Below, one piece after another: positions 1 to 9,135 of a stretch of DNA of 64,000 bases. The notes under the pieces were generated by a model. It saw only the letters and a program-made list of their open reading frames with translations, ran no database searches and was not told the DNA's origin. The stretch is from contig NZ_BMNA01000003.1 of NCBI RefSeq assembly GCF_014646215.1, positions 124,001-188,000 of the forward strand, in the 5' to 3' direction. The stretch's first letter is position 1. Each line of letters opens with the position of its first letter. This stretch comes from Nakamurella endophytica (lineage in GTDB: Bacteria > Actinomycetota > Actinomycetes > Mycobacteriales > Nakamurellaceae). Position numbers and translations under genes: made by a program.

Positions 1-293
1 TGCGGGCCGACCGCGGACCCGGTCGCCCCGGACGACGACTCCGGCTGTGCCGCCGCCGGGTCCCCGCCCGAGGGTTGCGCTTCCTGCTCCAGCTCGGCCA
101 GCCGCGCCGTCATCAGCTGCACGGCCGGCAACCGGTTGCCGTGGGCCTGCTCGTAGGCCAGCAGGGTCTGCAGCCGACCGAGGTCCAGGGCCCGGATGCG
201 GCTGCCCAGCGAGCCGATCGGCAGGTGGTCGTAGTCGGGGATGGGCAGCGCGCTGCGGTCGTCGGTCCCACCCGGCACGTCGGTGGCCGTCAT
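1..293 (-). CDS. Conserved actinobacterial protein, C-terminus cut by window edge
   Basis: Reading on the minus strand from an ATG at 293 gives a protein beginning MTATDVPGG with the core [20 protein letters not shown] and later [16 protein letters not shown]. From memory this is the small actinobacterial family often annotated as lipid droplet-associated or hypothetical. About 97 codons are visible and the reading frame stays open to base 1, so the C-terminus is missing. A good ribosome site (AGAGGAG) lies about 5 nt before the ATG, which fixes the start. The visible tail after EAQPSGG is low-complexity and acidic. No catalytic motif is visible. The family assignment rests on the PDYDHLP..SL..RIR pattern and is fairly confident; function is unknown. 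Confidence 0.75.
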   Translation of the reverse strand, partial: MTATDVPGGTDDRSALPIPDYDHLPIGSLGSRIRALDLGRLQTLLAYEQAHGNRLPAVQLMTARLAELEQEAQPSGGDPAAAQPESSSGATGSAVGP

Positions 294-457
294 GGCACTC
301 CTCTCGCTGGCGGACGGGTCGGCGGTCGCGGACCGGCCGGCCCCGGTCCGGGTCAGGTACCCGGCCCGGCCCGGCCGCATGCGGCCCGCCCGGCGGCGGG
401 CGCCGCTGTCGGTGCTGCCTGACAGAGTGGGCGGGTCCCGACGACCGGAGGCCGGCC

Positions 458-943
458 ATGCACCCGCAGCTGCACTTCCTGACCCTCTCGACGCCCGACC
501 TGGACGCGGCGCGGCGGTTCTACCGGGACGGGCTGGGCTGGACGCCCACCGTCGACGTGCCCGGCGAGGTCCTGTTCTTCCAGGTGGCGCCGGGCCTGCT
601 GCTCGGGCTGTTCGAGTCGAGGTCGTTCGACCGGGACCTGGGCGGCCCGGACACCACCGGCGCGGAGACCACTGGCCCGGACACCGCGGGCACCGCAGCG
701 GCCGCCCGCACCGGCGGGGTGTCCGGCGTGACCCTGGCGCACAACGTCGACAGCCGCGAGGCGGTCGACCGGACGGTCGCCGACCTGGTCGCGGCGGGCG
801 CCACCGTCCACACCCCGCCGCAGGACGGTGCCTTCGGTGGGATCTACCACGCGCACGTCGCGGACCCGAACGGCGTCCTGTGGGAAATCGCGCACAACCC
901 GACGTGGCACGTCGCCGCGGACGGCACCGTCCAGCTGAGCTGA
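458..943 (+). CDS. VOC family (glyoxalase-like) protein
   Basis: 161-residue protein of the vicinal oxygen chelate fold. It opens with [21 protein letters not shown], the usual first beta-alpha unit, and ends with [16 protein letters not shown], the usual closing strand with a metal-ligand-type glutamate. A Thr/Gly/Ala-rich loop of about 30 residues (near 60-88) is inserted between the two modules and looks variable. The ATG at 458 is chosen because GGAGG sits about 6 nt upstream; an in-frame start far upstream would produce low-complexity sequence that does not look coded. The substrate cannot be predicted. It is divergent from the partial gene to its left and convergent with the DUF1275 gene on its right. 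Confidence 0.85.
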   Translation: MHPQLHFLTLSTPDLDAARRFYRDGLGWTPTVDVPGEVLFFQVAPGLLLGLFESRSFDRDLGGPDTTGAETTGPDTAGTAAAARTGGVSGVTLAHNVDSREAVDRTVADLVAAGATVHTPPQDGAFGGIYHAHVADPNGVLWEIAHNPTWHVAADGTVQLS

Positions 944-967
944 CCGTCCCGCACGAATCCGACCCGG

Positions 968-992
968 CGTCCGTCGCGGTCCGGGACGGACG
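968..992. terminator. Hairpin between convergent genes
   Basis: An 8-bp perfect inverted repeat (CGTCCGTC / GACGGACG, 9-nt loop) lies in the 74-bp gap between two convergent genes. It has no T-tract on either side. It may act as a shared bidirectional terminator. Confidence 0.4.
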
Positions 993-1017
993 TGGAGCGG
1001 GCCGCGCCGGCAGCGCC

Positions 1018-1704
1018 CTACGGCGCCGGGCGCCGCCGCTGCCGGACGTACAGCAGCGCCGTCACCGCGAACACCGCCGCGGCCGGGAACGCCGCCCGGC
1101 CGCCCAGCCCCGTGCTCGCCGCCGCCCCGGCGAAGGCGCCGGCGACGAACGCCACCAGGGGCAGCGCCTGGCCGACCGCGCGCCGGCGCGCCTCGGCGGA
1201 GCGGGCGCCGACCGCCTCCAGCGCGGCGACCACCGCCCGCATCGAGTTGGTGGTCATCACCGTGGTGGTGAAGGCGGCCTGGCCGACGGTGCGGAACGCG
1301 GCGATCTGCAGGCCGGACACGAACGCGATGGCCAGGATGACCGGGACGTCCGGCGCGTCCCCGGGCAGCGCCCCGACCGCCAGGAGCACGACGACCTCGA
1401 GCAGCAGGGTGGCGAGCTGCGGGTGGCGACGGCCGCGCAGGGCCGGACGGGTGGCGGAGAGCCAGAGCGCCGCCACCCCTGCGACGAACGCGAGGTAGGC
1501 CACCAGCGGCCGCCAGAACGCGACCACCTCGGGACGGAGCGCGCCGACGGCGATGAGCACCAGGTTGCCGGTCATCGCCTCGGCGAAGACACCGCCGTGC
1601 TCGAGGAAGGTGTAGGCGTCCACGTAGCCCGTGCCGACCAGCAGCAGCAGGCCCGCCGGGACCGACAGCACGTCCGGGGCGGCTCCGGTGCCGGCGGCGG
1701 TCAC
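1018..1704 (-). CDS. DUF1275 (YoaK-type) membrane protein
   Basis: 228-residue integral membrane protein. The N-terminal segment GYVDAYTFLEHGGVFAEAMT followed by GNLVLIAVG is the recognisable DUF1275/YoaK signature, and about six hydrophobic segments follow. The family's function is unknown. The GTG start at 1704 lies only 2 nt after the stop of the glycosyltransferase gene upstream (stop 1707-1709), so the two genes form one operon and this one is probably translated by coupling. The C-terminus ends in a short basic run typical of a cytoplasmic tail. Confidence 0.88.
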   Translation of the reverse strand: MTAAGTGAAPDVLSVPAGLLLLVGTGYVDAYTFLEHGGVFAEAMTGNLVLIAVGALRPEVVAFWRPLVAYLAFVAGVAALWLSATRPALRGRRHPQLATLLLEVVVLLAVGALPGDAPDVPVILAIAFVSGLQIAAFRTVGQAAFTTTVMTTNSMRAVVAALEAVGARSAEARRRAVGQALPLVAFVAGAFAGAAASTGLGGRAAFPAAAVFAVTALLYVRQRRRPAP

Positions 1705-1706
1705 CG

Positions 1707-3548
1707 TCAGCCGCGGGCCGGCGTCGGGCCCACCGCGGCGGGGACGTCCGGGTCCCCCGGGTCGTCCCAGTCGCCGGCCGCGGACCGGCCCCGGGCTCCG
1801 CGCAGTGCCCGGACCCGGCCCAGCGGTCCGGCCAGCACCAGCCCGGGGACGGTCCTGCGGTCGGGCGCCCCGTCGAGCACGCCGCCGGTGGGGTCGTCGT
1901 CCCCGGCCAGCCGGACCAGGTCCCGGTCCGGCCGCCGGATCTCCCGGACCACCCGGATCACGAGCGCGAGCAGCAGGACGTCGCGGATGACCGCCGCGCC
2001 GGCGAACGGGTAGATCGGCAGGTTCTTGCCGGCGTCGGTGTCAAAGGTCAGCATCAGCAGGATCCAGACCGCCCACTCGGCGAACTGCCAGGCCAGCACG
2101 GGCCGCCAGCGGGGCAGGGCGAGCACGACCAGCGGCAGCAGCCACAGCGAGTACTGCGGGGACCACACCTTGTTGGTCAGCAGGAACGCCGCCACGACGA
2201 GGAAGAACAGCTGCGCCACGCGGGGCCGGCGCCGGGCCGCCAGCGCGAACCAGCCGATCGCCACGCACGCGATGCCGAACAGCAGCAGCGAGAACCAGTT
2301 CAGGAAGGTCGGCGACGTGGCGCCGGGCGCCGCGTCGAACACCCGGCTGCCGGAGAAGGTCGAGAAGAGGAAGTACCAGGAGTCGTACTCGGCCGGCCGC
2401 TCGGAGTTGAGCCGGATGAACTCGTACCAGCCGCTCGGATAGGCGAGCGCGACCGGCACGTTGATCACCAGCCAGACCACCGCCGCCGAGCCGGCCGCCG
2501 CGAACCACGGCCGCAGCCGGCCCGTCCGCACGCACAGCACCAGCAGCGGGCCCAGCAGCAGGACCGGGTACAGCTTGGCGGCGGTGCCCACGCCGACGAG
2601 CACCCCGCAGGCGACGGCCCAGCCCACGGCGGCGTTGGGCCGGTCCGGGTCCCACCGCCCGCGGGACCAGGCCCACATCGCCGCCGCGGTCAGCCCGATG
2701 GCGAGCAGGTCCCAGTTGGTGAAGGCGTGCACGACGAGCAGCGGCGACAGGCACATGATCGCGGTGTCCCAGATGCGCCGCCGCGCCATGCGGGCCGTGC
2801 AGGCGACGGCCAGCAGGTAGAGCAGGGCCAGCAGGACGGCGTTGATGGTGAAGTAGCCGGCGACGTTCAAGGGGACCGGTAACCCGATCTGGGCGGCCAG
2901 CTGCCCGTACCAGTGCGACACCTCCGCCACGCCCCACATCCAGTACCCGGTGACCACCGGGTACTCCATGTACCGGGCCTGCCCGTCCTCGTCCCACGAC
3001 GTGGCGTACGGCTTGCTGAGCGTGTCGAGCTTGTGGCTGCCGTAGAGCGGGACCACGTCGTTGTAGCAACCGGTGATCCACGGGCGCTGCCCGCCCTGGT
3101 CCAGGACCACGCCGCCGTTGCCGTCGGAGGTCTGCTGGATGCAGGCCGCCTTGTACAGCCAGCCGCAGATCAGCACGACGATCGCCATGGCCAGGCAGAC
3201 CCGCAGCGGCGTGAGGATCGGGGCCCGGCCGACGAGGGCGTGCCGGCCCAGCGGGCCGCCGACCAGGTCGCTGGCGCGCCGCACGGTGGGGTCCGTCCAC
3301 GTCGGCACGACCCGGTCCCGCGGGCCCAGCGAGTCGGCGCGGCCGACGGCCGCCCGCCGCGCGCGGCGCCCGTGCGGCGCCGGTTCGGCCACCGGGTCCG
3401 CCACGGCGACGGTCCCGGACCGCTGCTCGGACCGGGATCCGGACGGCGACGGGGGCCGGGCCGAGCCGGCCACCTCGTGCTCGGCGAACACCGGGCCCTG
3501 CCGCGCCTCCGGGCGTTCGGACCCCGGATCGGCGGGCAGGTCGGTCAC
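1707..3548 (-). CDS. GT87/DUF2029-like integral membrane glycosyltransferase (Rv0051-like)
   Basis: About 613 residues. A disordered N-terminal region (about 110 residues, Pro/Arg-rich) precedes a first membrane helix near residues 113-131 and then many more hydrophobic segments. The extracytoplasmic loop after helix 1 holds the conserved-looking pieces GCYNDVVPLYG and YMEYPVVTGYWMWG. These features fit the polyprenyl-phosphate-sugar-dependent GT87 family and specifically the Rv0051 type next to DUF5318 in mycobacteria. I place the start at GTG 3548 because a TAGCAT -10 box lies exactly 7 nt before it, arguing for a leaderless message. A longer in-frame reading from ATG 3713 would add 55 poorly coded residues and run into the promoter of the divergent transporter. 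Donor and acceptor are unknown. Confidence 0.78.
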   Translation of the reverse strand: MTDLPADPGSERPEARQGPVFAEHEVAGSARPPSPSGSRSEQRSGTVAVADPVAEPAPHGRRARRAAVGRADSLGPRDRVVPTWTDPTVRRASDLVGGPLGRHALVGRAPILTPLRVCLAMAIVVLICGWLYKAACIQQTSDGNGGVVLDQGGQRPWITGCYNDVVPLYGSHKLDTLSKPYATSWDEDGQARYMEYPVVTGYWMWGVAEVSHWYGQLAAQIGLPVPLNVAGYFTINAVLLALLYLLAVACTARMARRRIWDTAIMCLSPLLVVHAFTNWDLLAIGLTAAAMWAWSRGRWDPDRPNAAVGWAVACGVLVGVGTAAKLYPVLLLGPLLVLCVRTGRLRPWFAAAGSAAVVWLVINVPVALAYPSGWYEFIRLNSERPAEYDSWYFLFSTFSGSRVFDAAPGATSPTFLNWFSLLLFGIACVAIGWFALAARRRPRVAQLFFLVVAAFLLTNKVWSPQYSLWLLPLVVLALPRWRPVLAWQFAEWAVWILLMLTFDTDAGKNLPIYPFAGAAVIRDVLLLALVIRVVREIRRPDRDLVRLAGDDDPTGGVLDGAPDRRTVPGLVLAGPLGRVRALRGARGRSAAGDWDDPGDPDVPAAVGPTPARG

Positions 3549-3555
3549 GCGCGCG

Positions 3556-3561
3556 ATGCTA
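3556..3561 (-). promoter_or_regulatory. -10 box of a leaderless promoter
   Basis: TAGCAT followed by 7 nt and the GTG at 3548. No Shine-Dalgarno sequence fits between them, so transcription probably begins at the start codon. Confidence 0.55.
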
Positions 3562-3724
3562 CTGGCCGGCCCTGTTCCCGCCGCCCGGCACGGCCGGACG
3601 TCCGCCACTGCCCTCCGGACGCCCGCACCCCTCGCCGGGTCGGAGGACGCCGTGACCCGATCGATGCAGTGCCGCCGGGCGGAACCCTTCCTCGGGACGG
3701 CCCGAGCTGTCATCCTGACGCACC

Positions 3725-5203
3725 GTGGTCACCCATCCGTCCGTCAACGACGACGCGGCCCCCGCCGGCTCCCGGCGCCGGTTCTTCGGCCAGCCGTGGG
3801 CGCTGGCCAACCTCTTCGGCGTCGAGGCCTGGGAGCGCTTCTCGTTCTACGGGATGCAGATCGTCCTGCTCTACTACCTGACCGGCGAGCTCGCCGACGG
3901 CGGGCTGGGGATCTCGAACGAGGTGGGCACCGGCATCATCGGCGCCTACGGCGGCGGCGTGTACCTGTCGACGATCCTCGGCGCCTGGATCGCGGACCGG
4001 TTGCTGGGCAGCGAGCGGGTGCTGTTCTACAGCGCGGTGCTGATCATGTTCGGGCACCTGGCGCTGGCCGTGATCCCCGGCGTCGCGGGCGTGGTGGTCG
4101 GCCTGCTGGCGGTGGCCTTCGGCAGCGGCGGCCTCAAGGCGAACGCCACGTCCGTGGTGGGCACGCTCTACGAGGAGGGCGACCCGCGGCGGGACGCCGG
4201 GTTCTCGCTGTTCTACCTGGGCATCAACCTGGGTGCGTTCCTCGGCCCGCTGGTCACCGGGTTCCTGCGTGACCGGTACGGGTTCCACTACGGGTTCGGG
4301 GCGGCCGCCGTCGGCATGGCGCTCGGGCTCGTCCAGTACTCGTTCGGGCGGCGCAACTTCCCGGCGCGGGCCCGGCAGGTGAAGAACCCGCTGCCCCGCC
4401 CCGAACGGCTGCGCTGGGTGGCGATCGGCGTCGGGACGCTCGTGGTCGTCGTGGTGCTGGTGCTCACCGGTGTCATCGACGCCGACAACCTCCCGGACAT
4501 CGTCGTCTACCTGACCATCGCGGCCACCGTGGCGCTGTTCGCGGTCATCCTGTCCAGCCGGCGCATCACCGCGGTGGAACGACGGCGGGTGCTCGCCTTC
4601 ATCCCGCTGTTCATCGCCAGCGCCGCCTTCTGGTCGCTGTACCAGCAGCAGTTCACCGTGGTGCCGCTCTACGCCGAGGACCAGCTCAACCGCAGCCTGT
4701 TCGGCTGGCAGATGCCGCCGGAGTGGGTCAACTCGATCAACCCGGTGTTCATCATCATCTTCGCCGGCGTCTTCACCGCGATCTGGACCAAGCTCGGCGA
4801 CCGGCAGCCCCCGACACCGCTCAAGTTCGCCGCCGGGACCGCCGTGATGGGCGTGGCCTTCTTGCTGTTCCTGCCCTACGCGCACGCCGGCCGGGCCGGG
4901 ACCCCGCTGGTGTACATTGCGCTGATCATCTTCGCGTTTACCGTCGCCGAGCTGTTGCTCTCGCCGATCGGGCTGTCGCTGTCGACGAAGCTGGCGCCGC
5001 AGATCTTCCGCACCCAGATGGTCGCGCTGTTCTTCCTGTCCGTCGCGCTGGGCACGGCCATGTCCGGCGTGCTGTCCGGCTACTACGACGGCGACGACCA
5101 GGTGCCGTACTTCGGCATCCTCGGCGCGGCGGCGATCGTCGTCGGGCTGGCGGTCTTCGCCTTCTCCCGGCCGATCCTGCGGCTGATGAGCGGCGTGCGG
5201 TGA
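3725..5203 (+). CDS. POT/PTR family proton-coupled peptide transporter
   Basis: 492-residue MFS protein of the proton-dependent oligopeptide transporter family, importing di- and tripeptides across the cell membrane with protons. The family's proton-coupling motif ExxERFxYYG is present as E34-AW-E37-R38-F39-S-F-Y-G. The second PTR signature, FSLFYLGINLGAFLGP, occurs in the fifth helix region. About 12-14 hydrophobic segments are visible. The start is taken as the GTG at 3725, just ahead of the coding-like run VTHPSVNDD; it lacks a clear ribosome site and could be leaderless. It is transcribed divergently from the GT87 gene and ends 71 bp before the kinase gene. Confidence 0.93.
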   Translation: MVTHPSVNDDAAPAGSRRRFFGQPWALANLFGVEAWERFSFYGMQIVLLYYLTGELADGGLGISNEVGTGIIGAYGGGVYLSTILGAWIADRLLGSERVLFYSAVLIMFGHLALAVIPGVAGVVVGLLAVAFGSGGLKANATSVVGTLYEEGDPRRDAGFSLFYLGINLGAFLGPLVTGFLRDRYGFHYGFGAAAVGMALGLVQYSFGRRNFPARARQVKNPLPRPERLRWVAIGVGTLVVVVVLVLTGVIDADNLPDIVVYLTIAATVALFAVILSSRRITAVERRRVLAFIPLFIASAAFWSLYQQQFTVVPLYAEDQLNRSLFGWQMPPEWVNSINPVFIIIFAGVFTAIWTKLGDRQPPTPLKFAAGTAVMGVAFLLFLPYAHAGRAGTPLVYIALIIFAFTVAELLLSPIGLSLSTKLAPQIFRTQMVALFFLSVALGTAMSGVLSGYYDGDDQVPYFGILGAAAIVVGLAVFAFSRPILRLMSGVR

Positions 5204-5262
5204 GCCGGACCGGCGGGTTCCGCGGGTTCCGCAGGACCGCCCCCGGCCGCCGCGCCGGCTGA

Positions 5263-5268
5263 CACAAT
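5263..5268 (+). promoter_or_regulatory. -10 box of a leaderless promoter (kinase)
   Basis: CACAAT lies 6 nt before the ATG at 5275. No ribosome site is present, so a leaderless mRNA is likely. Confidence 0.5.
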
Positions 5269-5274
5269 CCGCTC

Positions 5275-7914
5275 ATGCCGCTCGAACCCGGCGCCGTCGT
5301 GGCCGGCCACGTCGTGGAGCGGCAGATCGGCGCCGGCGGGATGGGCGAGGTCTACCTGGCCCGCCATCCGCGGTTGCCCCGCCGGGTGGCGCTCAAGCTG
5401 CTCCGCGAGGACCTGGTCGCCGACGAGTCGTTCGTCGGCCGGTTCCGGCGCGAGGCCGAGACGGTCGCCCGGCTGGACCACCCGCACATCGTCCCGGTGC
5501 TCGACGTCGGTGCCGAGGACGGCAGGGTCTGGCTGTCCATGCCGTTCGTGGACGGGACGACCGCCGAGCGCGCGGTCGCCGACGCACCGGCCGGCCTGCC
5601 GCCCGCCCGGGCGGTGCACATCGTCACCGGAGTGGCCGCGGCGCTGGACTTCGCGCACCGGCACGGGTTGGTGCACCGCGACGTCAAGCCGGCGAACATA
5701 CTGCTGGCACCCGGCGACGAGCCCGACGGTGCCGGGAACGCCGACGGTCCGGACGGTGAGGGGTGGCCCGGGGACTCGGCCGGAGGCGAGCGGGTTTACC
5801 TGTCCGACTTCGGCGTGGTCAAGGCCATGGGCGAGCTCGAGGCGCAGCGGACGGCGCTGACCATGGCCGGCGCGGTGGTCGCGACCCTGGACTACGCCGC
5901 ACCGGAACAGATCGAGAACCGTCCGCTGGACGGCCGGTGCGACGTCTACGCGCTGGGCTGCGTGCTGTTCAAGCTGCTCACCGGGCGGGTGCCGTTCCCC
6001 GCGGACACCGTGCCGGCGAAGATCTACGCCCACCTGCACCTCCCGCCACCGGCCCCGACCGACCTGGTGCCCACACTGCCGGCGGACATCGACCGGGTGA
6101 TCGCCACGGCGCTCGCCCGCGATCCGGACCAGCGCTACCCCACCGCCCGGGCCCTGGCCGCGGCCACGCGGCGGGCGCTCGGCTCGGCCCCGCGGACCGT
6201 CGCTCCACCTCCGGGTGCCGGCAGCACCGGCGGAACAGGCAGCCCGGGCAGCGCCATGGGCGCCAGAGAAGACCACCACGCCCGCGACGCCGGGGATCAC
6301 GGCCAGCGCGGGCGAGGCGGCGGAGTATTCGGAGGCGGGGGAGGCGCCGCAGCCGCCGCAGCCCCGGGAGGCGCCGGAGCGCCGACCGTGGCGGACCCCC
6401 GCCGGATGGGCGGTCCGATCCGACCGGCCGGACCCGCGCCGGCGCGACCGGTCGCACCGGTGTGGTCCGCACCGGCCGTGTCACCCGTGCCGGTCGCCGC
6501 GCCCGTCACGCCGACACCCACAGCACAGCCACCCACAGCACGGCCACCCACAGCTCTGCCACCCACAGCACAGCCACCCACGCAGCCCCCCGGCTCGGCC
6601 GGCCCGGAGCCGACCACCCTCGACCCCAGCTGGCCGGATGCCGGCGACCCGGTCCCGGCGGGTCGGCGGCGGCGCGGACTCGTCGTGGGTGCCGTGGTGC
6701 TGCTGGCGGTGATCGCCACGGCGATCACCCTGCTCGCCACCGGCGTCGTCGGCCCGCCCCGCAGCACGGCGGCCACCGGCACCAGCGCGACCCCGGCGAC
6801 CGGCGGCAGCACCGCGGCCGTGACCGGCACCGGTGCGGTGATCGACGCCGAGACCCGCACGGCAGGGACCGAGCCGGCCGGATCGGGGCCGGCGGGTTCC
6901 GCGTCCACGGGCCCGACAGGGTCGTCGGTGGCGTCCGCCTCCTCGGCGTCCTCGGCGTCCGGCAGCGCGACGCCGGCATCCGGCGCCGGCCGCCCGGCTG
7001 CGGACCTGCCGCGGTCGCCCCGACCGCTGCCGGACGCCACCGTCGTGGTGGGTCGGGCGATCGGTGGCGGCCGCTACACCCTGGTCCGGATGGACGCCGA
7101 CACCGGCGCCGGCCCCACCCCGGCCGTCCTCGCCGCGCCGCGCGGCGACCCGGTGAACCCGCTGCTGTCGGCGGACCGCCGGACCGTCCTGTACGTCGCC
7201 GGCGGGCGCGAGGTCCGCGCGGTGGCCGCCGACGGCACCGGCGACCGCCCGGTGACCAGGCCCGCCGGCTGCCTGTCGATCGGCCGGCCGGCGTGGGACC
7301 CGGTCCGGCCGGACCGGTGGGCGGTGACCTGCCGCACCGCGGCGGGTCTCGAGCTGCGCCTGGTCGACGCCGCCGGCCGGACGCTGACCACGCTGCGGAC
7401 CGGGCTGGCCGTCGTCGACGACCTGTCGTTCTCCCGGGACGGCCGGCGGCTGGCGTACTGGGGCTCCGCGACGGCCGGGGCCGGCGGCGGCTCGGTCTTC
7501 GTCCAGCCCGTCGACGGCGGCGCGCCGGTCCGGGTGACCGGCGGGCCGGCCGACGTGGATCCGGTCTTCTCCCCGGTCGACGACCGCGTGGCGTTCAGCC
7601 GCACCGACCGGGTCGACGGCCGCCGCCGGTCCCGGATCCTGGTCGTCGACACCGCCGGCGCGGGCGCGGGCGGTGTCGCGGCACCGGGAGCGGCCGCCGG
7701 CACCGGCGAGGACGGCTTCGACGATTTCACCAACCAGGGACCGAGCTGGTCCCCGGACGGCCGGCGGCTGGCGTTCAAGAGCACCCGGCCGGCCGCGGGC
7801 GACGACCCGGGTGCGCCGGAGATCTGGGTGGTCGACGTGGCGGGCGGGGCACCGGCCCGGCGGCTGTCCGGACCGGGCGCCGTCGTCGGCTCACCGGCGT
7901 GGACGAGTCGCTGA
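5275..7914 (+). CDS. Transmembrane Ser/Thr protein kinase with extracellular TolB/WD40-like propeller
   Basis: 879 residues. The N-terminal Hanks-type kinase domain (about 10-295) has a complete active site: glycine loop G19-AGGMGEVY, ATP lysine K41 in VALKLL, catalytic loop HRDVKPAN (134-141) and D178-F-G. An Ala/Pro/Thr-rich linker follows, including a DNA repeat coding PPTAQ-like units. One membrane helix spans about 466-492. A Ser/Thr/Ala-rich stalk leads to an extracellular beta-propeller-like domain (about 585-879) with repeated SxDGRRLAY/F motifs as in TolB/PD40 proteins. By analogy with PknD-type receptors the propeller would sense an extracellular ligand, but the ligand is unknown. 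It is probably expressed from its own leaderless promoter. Confidence 0.93.
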   Translation: MPLEPGAVVAGHVVERQIGAGGMGEVYLARHPRLPRRVALKLLREDLVADESFVGRFRREAETVARLDHPHIVPVLDVGAEDGRVWLSMPFVDGTTAERAVADAPAGLPPARAVHIVTGVAAALDFAHRHGLVHRDVKPANILLAPGDEPDGAGNADGPDGEGWPGDSAGGERVYLSDFGVVKAMGELEAQRTALTMAGAVVATLDYAAPEQIENRPLDGRCDVYALGCVLFKLLTGRVPFPADTVPAKIYAHLHLPPPAPTDLVPTLPADIDRVIATALARDPDQRYPTARALAAATRRALGSAPRTVAPPPGAGSTGGTGSPGSAMGAREDHHARDAGDHGQRGRGGGVFGGGGGAAAAAAPGGAGAPTVADPRRMGGPIRPAGPAPARPVAPVWSAPAVSPVPVAAPVTPTPTAQPPTARPPTALPPTAQPPTQPPGSAGPEPTTLDPSWPDAGDPVPAGRRRRGLVVGAVVLLAVIATAITLLATGVVGPPRSTAATGTSATPATGGSTAAVTGTGAVIDAETRTAGTEPAGSGPAGSASTGPTGSSVASASSASSASGSATPASGAGRPAADLPRSPRPLPDATVVVGRAIGGGRYTLVRMDADTGAGPTPAVLAAPRGDPVNPLLSADRRTVLYVAGGREVRAVAADGTGDRPVTRPAGCLSIGRPAWDPVRPDRWAVTCRTAAGLELRLVDAAGRTLTTLRTGLAVVDDLSFSRDGRRLAYWGSATAGAGGGSVFVQPVDGGAPVRVTGGPADVDPVFSPVDDRVAFSRTDRVDGRRRSRILVVDTAGAGAGGVAAPGAAAGTGEDGFDDFTNQGPSWSPDGRRLAFKSTRPAAGDDPGAPEIWVVDVAGGAPARRLSGPGAVVGSPAWTSR
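6511..6584 (+). repeat. In-frame 15-nt tandem repeat in the kinase linker
   Basis: About five imperfect copies of a unit close to CCACCCACAGCACAG code for Pro-Pro-Thr-Ala-X repeats just before the membrane helix. This is a cytoplasmic flexible linker whose length may vary between strains. Confidence 0.7.
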
Positions 7915-8030
7915 CCGCGCCGACCACGCCGGCTGGACGGCTCTGCCCTGAACGGTGACGTGGCCGGCGATGCAGCTGTCGTTGCGCGAGCAGGGAGCGG
8001 GCGGCGACACCGGCCGGCCCGGCCGGCGGC

Positions 8031-8061
8031 TGCCGGCGCGGCTACGTGCCGGCGCGGCTAC
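8031..8061 (-). repeat. 15/16-nt tandem duplication at the end of the DUF5318 gene
   Basis: TGCCGGCGCGGCTAC occurs twice in direct succession (8031-8045 and 8047-8061) and covers the TAG stop of the DUF5318 gene, so the stop codon sequence is itself duplicated. It has no obvious functional consequence. Confidence 0.6.
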
Positions 8062-8459
8062 TTGGCGGCCCGGCGGCGGGCGCGGGGCGCCTGGTCGCCC
8101 TTGGTGCCCATCACGAACGACGCGACGAGGTGGTTCCACTCGCACGTCCGGCAGACCTCGACCTGGTACACGGAGAACTCGCCGAAGACCCCGGCCATCT
8201 TCTCCAGCTCTGCCGGCACCCGGGCGGAGCCGGCGAGGTGCTTGATCTCGTCGCCGTAGACCCAGTAGACGTGGGTGAGGTTCTCCTTGCGGCACACCGG
8301 GCAGCTGACGTCCGTCGGGACGCCGTGGAACTTGGCCGCGCGGACGAGGTACGGGGAGGCGTCGCACACCTCGCTGACCCCCGTGCGACCAGCCATGACC
8401 TCCGCGAGCAGCGCCCTGCGTTGCAACGCGTAGTCGACCAGCCCTCTCTGCGTCCGCAT
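8058..8459 (-). CDS. DUF5318 zinc-ribbon-like protein
   Basis: 133 residues. Two CxxC pairs, C53-P-V-C56 and C103-R-T-C106, form a probable single zinc site, framing the conserved core YWVYGDEIKHLAGSAR. This matches DUF5318 of Actinobacteria (Rv0049 in M. tuberculosis, next to ponA1 and Rv0051). The basic C-terminal tail ARRRAAK ends the protein. The start MRTQRGLVDYALQRR at 8459 is chosen over an upstream in-frame ATG because a TACCCT -10 box lies 7 nt before it and the upstream residues are not family-like. The M. tuberculosis neighbour ponA is missing here; the receptor kinase and POT genes separate this gene from the GT87 gene. Function is unknown. Confidence 0.88.
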   Translation of the reverse strand: MRTQRGLVDYALQRRALLAEVMAGRTGVSEVCDASPYLVRAAKFHGVPTDVSCPVCRKENLTHVYWVYGDEIKHLAGSARVPAELEKMAGVFGEFSVYQVEVCRTCEWNHLVASFVMGTKGDQAPRARRRAAK

Positions 8460-8466
8460 CAGGAAA

Positions 8467-8472
8467 AGGGTA
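8467..8472 (-). promoter_or_regulatory. -10 box of a leaderless promoter (DUF5318)
   Basis: TACCCT followed by 7 nt and ATG 8459. The intervening TTTCCTG contains no ribosome site. Confidence 0.55.
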
Positions 8473-8613
8473 CGCCGGGCCGTTCCGGACGCCCCGGGCA
8501 GCGCCCGGCATCCCGGAGCCCGGCACCGGTGCGCGGAACGCCGCAGGACCATCCGACGGCCGGGCCGACCCGTGGGGTGTGTCACCCAGTGGCGGCGGTG
8601 TCGGACCCGGTGG

Positions 8614-9048
8614 TCAGGAGCGGCCGGCGCGTCCGGACGACGACGGCAGCAGGGTGCGGGCCGGGCGCCGCGAGCCGCAGCCGGCGCGACGCTGGGCGTA
8701 GACCAGGGTCCCGATGAGCGCCAGGCCGGACAGCACGAGCACCACCGCGGTGATCGTGGTGACCAGCGGCACGTCCACCCCCGCCAGCTGCAGCACCCCG
8801 AGGGCGATCAGCGCCAGCGCGCAGAGCAGGGCCAGGGCCGCGCGCCACGGGCTCTTGGTCACCTCGTCCATGCCCTGCTGCGCCTTGTCCTTGGCGTAGT
8901 CCAGCGGTTTGCGGGCCCAGGAGAACCGGGTGGCCAGCACCGCGAGGCCGACGGCGATCAGCACGAACCCGGGGCCGGGCAGCACCAGCAGCGCGATGCC
9001 GGCCAGGGTCAGCAGGCCGCCGAGCACGGCGACGACCACGGTCTTCAC
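8614..9048 (-). CDS. PGPGW/TIGR02611-type small membrane protein
   Basis: 144 residues. The first helix ends in the signature LLVLPGPGFVLIAVGLAVLA, followed by a conserved basic loop FSWARKPLDYAKDK and two further helices. This is the Pro-Gly-Pro-Gly family described as TIGR02611 or PGPGW, of unknown function. The C-terminal 25 residues are basic and Ser/Arg-rich. The GTG start at 9048 is supported by a strong ribosome site, GGAGGG, 6 nt upstream. It lies upstream of DUF5318 in the same direction, with 154 bp between them, and DUF5318 has its own promoter. Confidence 0.82.
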   Translation of the reverse strand: MKTVVVAVLGGLLTLAGIALLVLPGPGFVLIAVGLAVLATRFSWARKPLDYAKDKAQQGMDEVTKSPWRAALALLCALALIALGVLQLAGVDVPLVTTITAVVLVLSGLALIGTLVYAQRRAGCGSRRPARTLLPSSSGRAGRS

Positions 9049-9135
9049 GGGGCACCCTCCACCGACATGACCTCGACGGTACCGACGGCGCCCCGCCCGG
9101 ACGTGCCGCGCCGGCCCGGCGGTCTGGCATGTCCG

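Noticed and set aside
3549-3713. Longer start (ATG 3713) for the GT87 gene.
   Set aside because: It would add 55 non-family residues and cover the promoter between divergent genes; a leaderless start at 3548 fits better.
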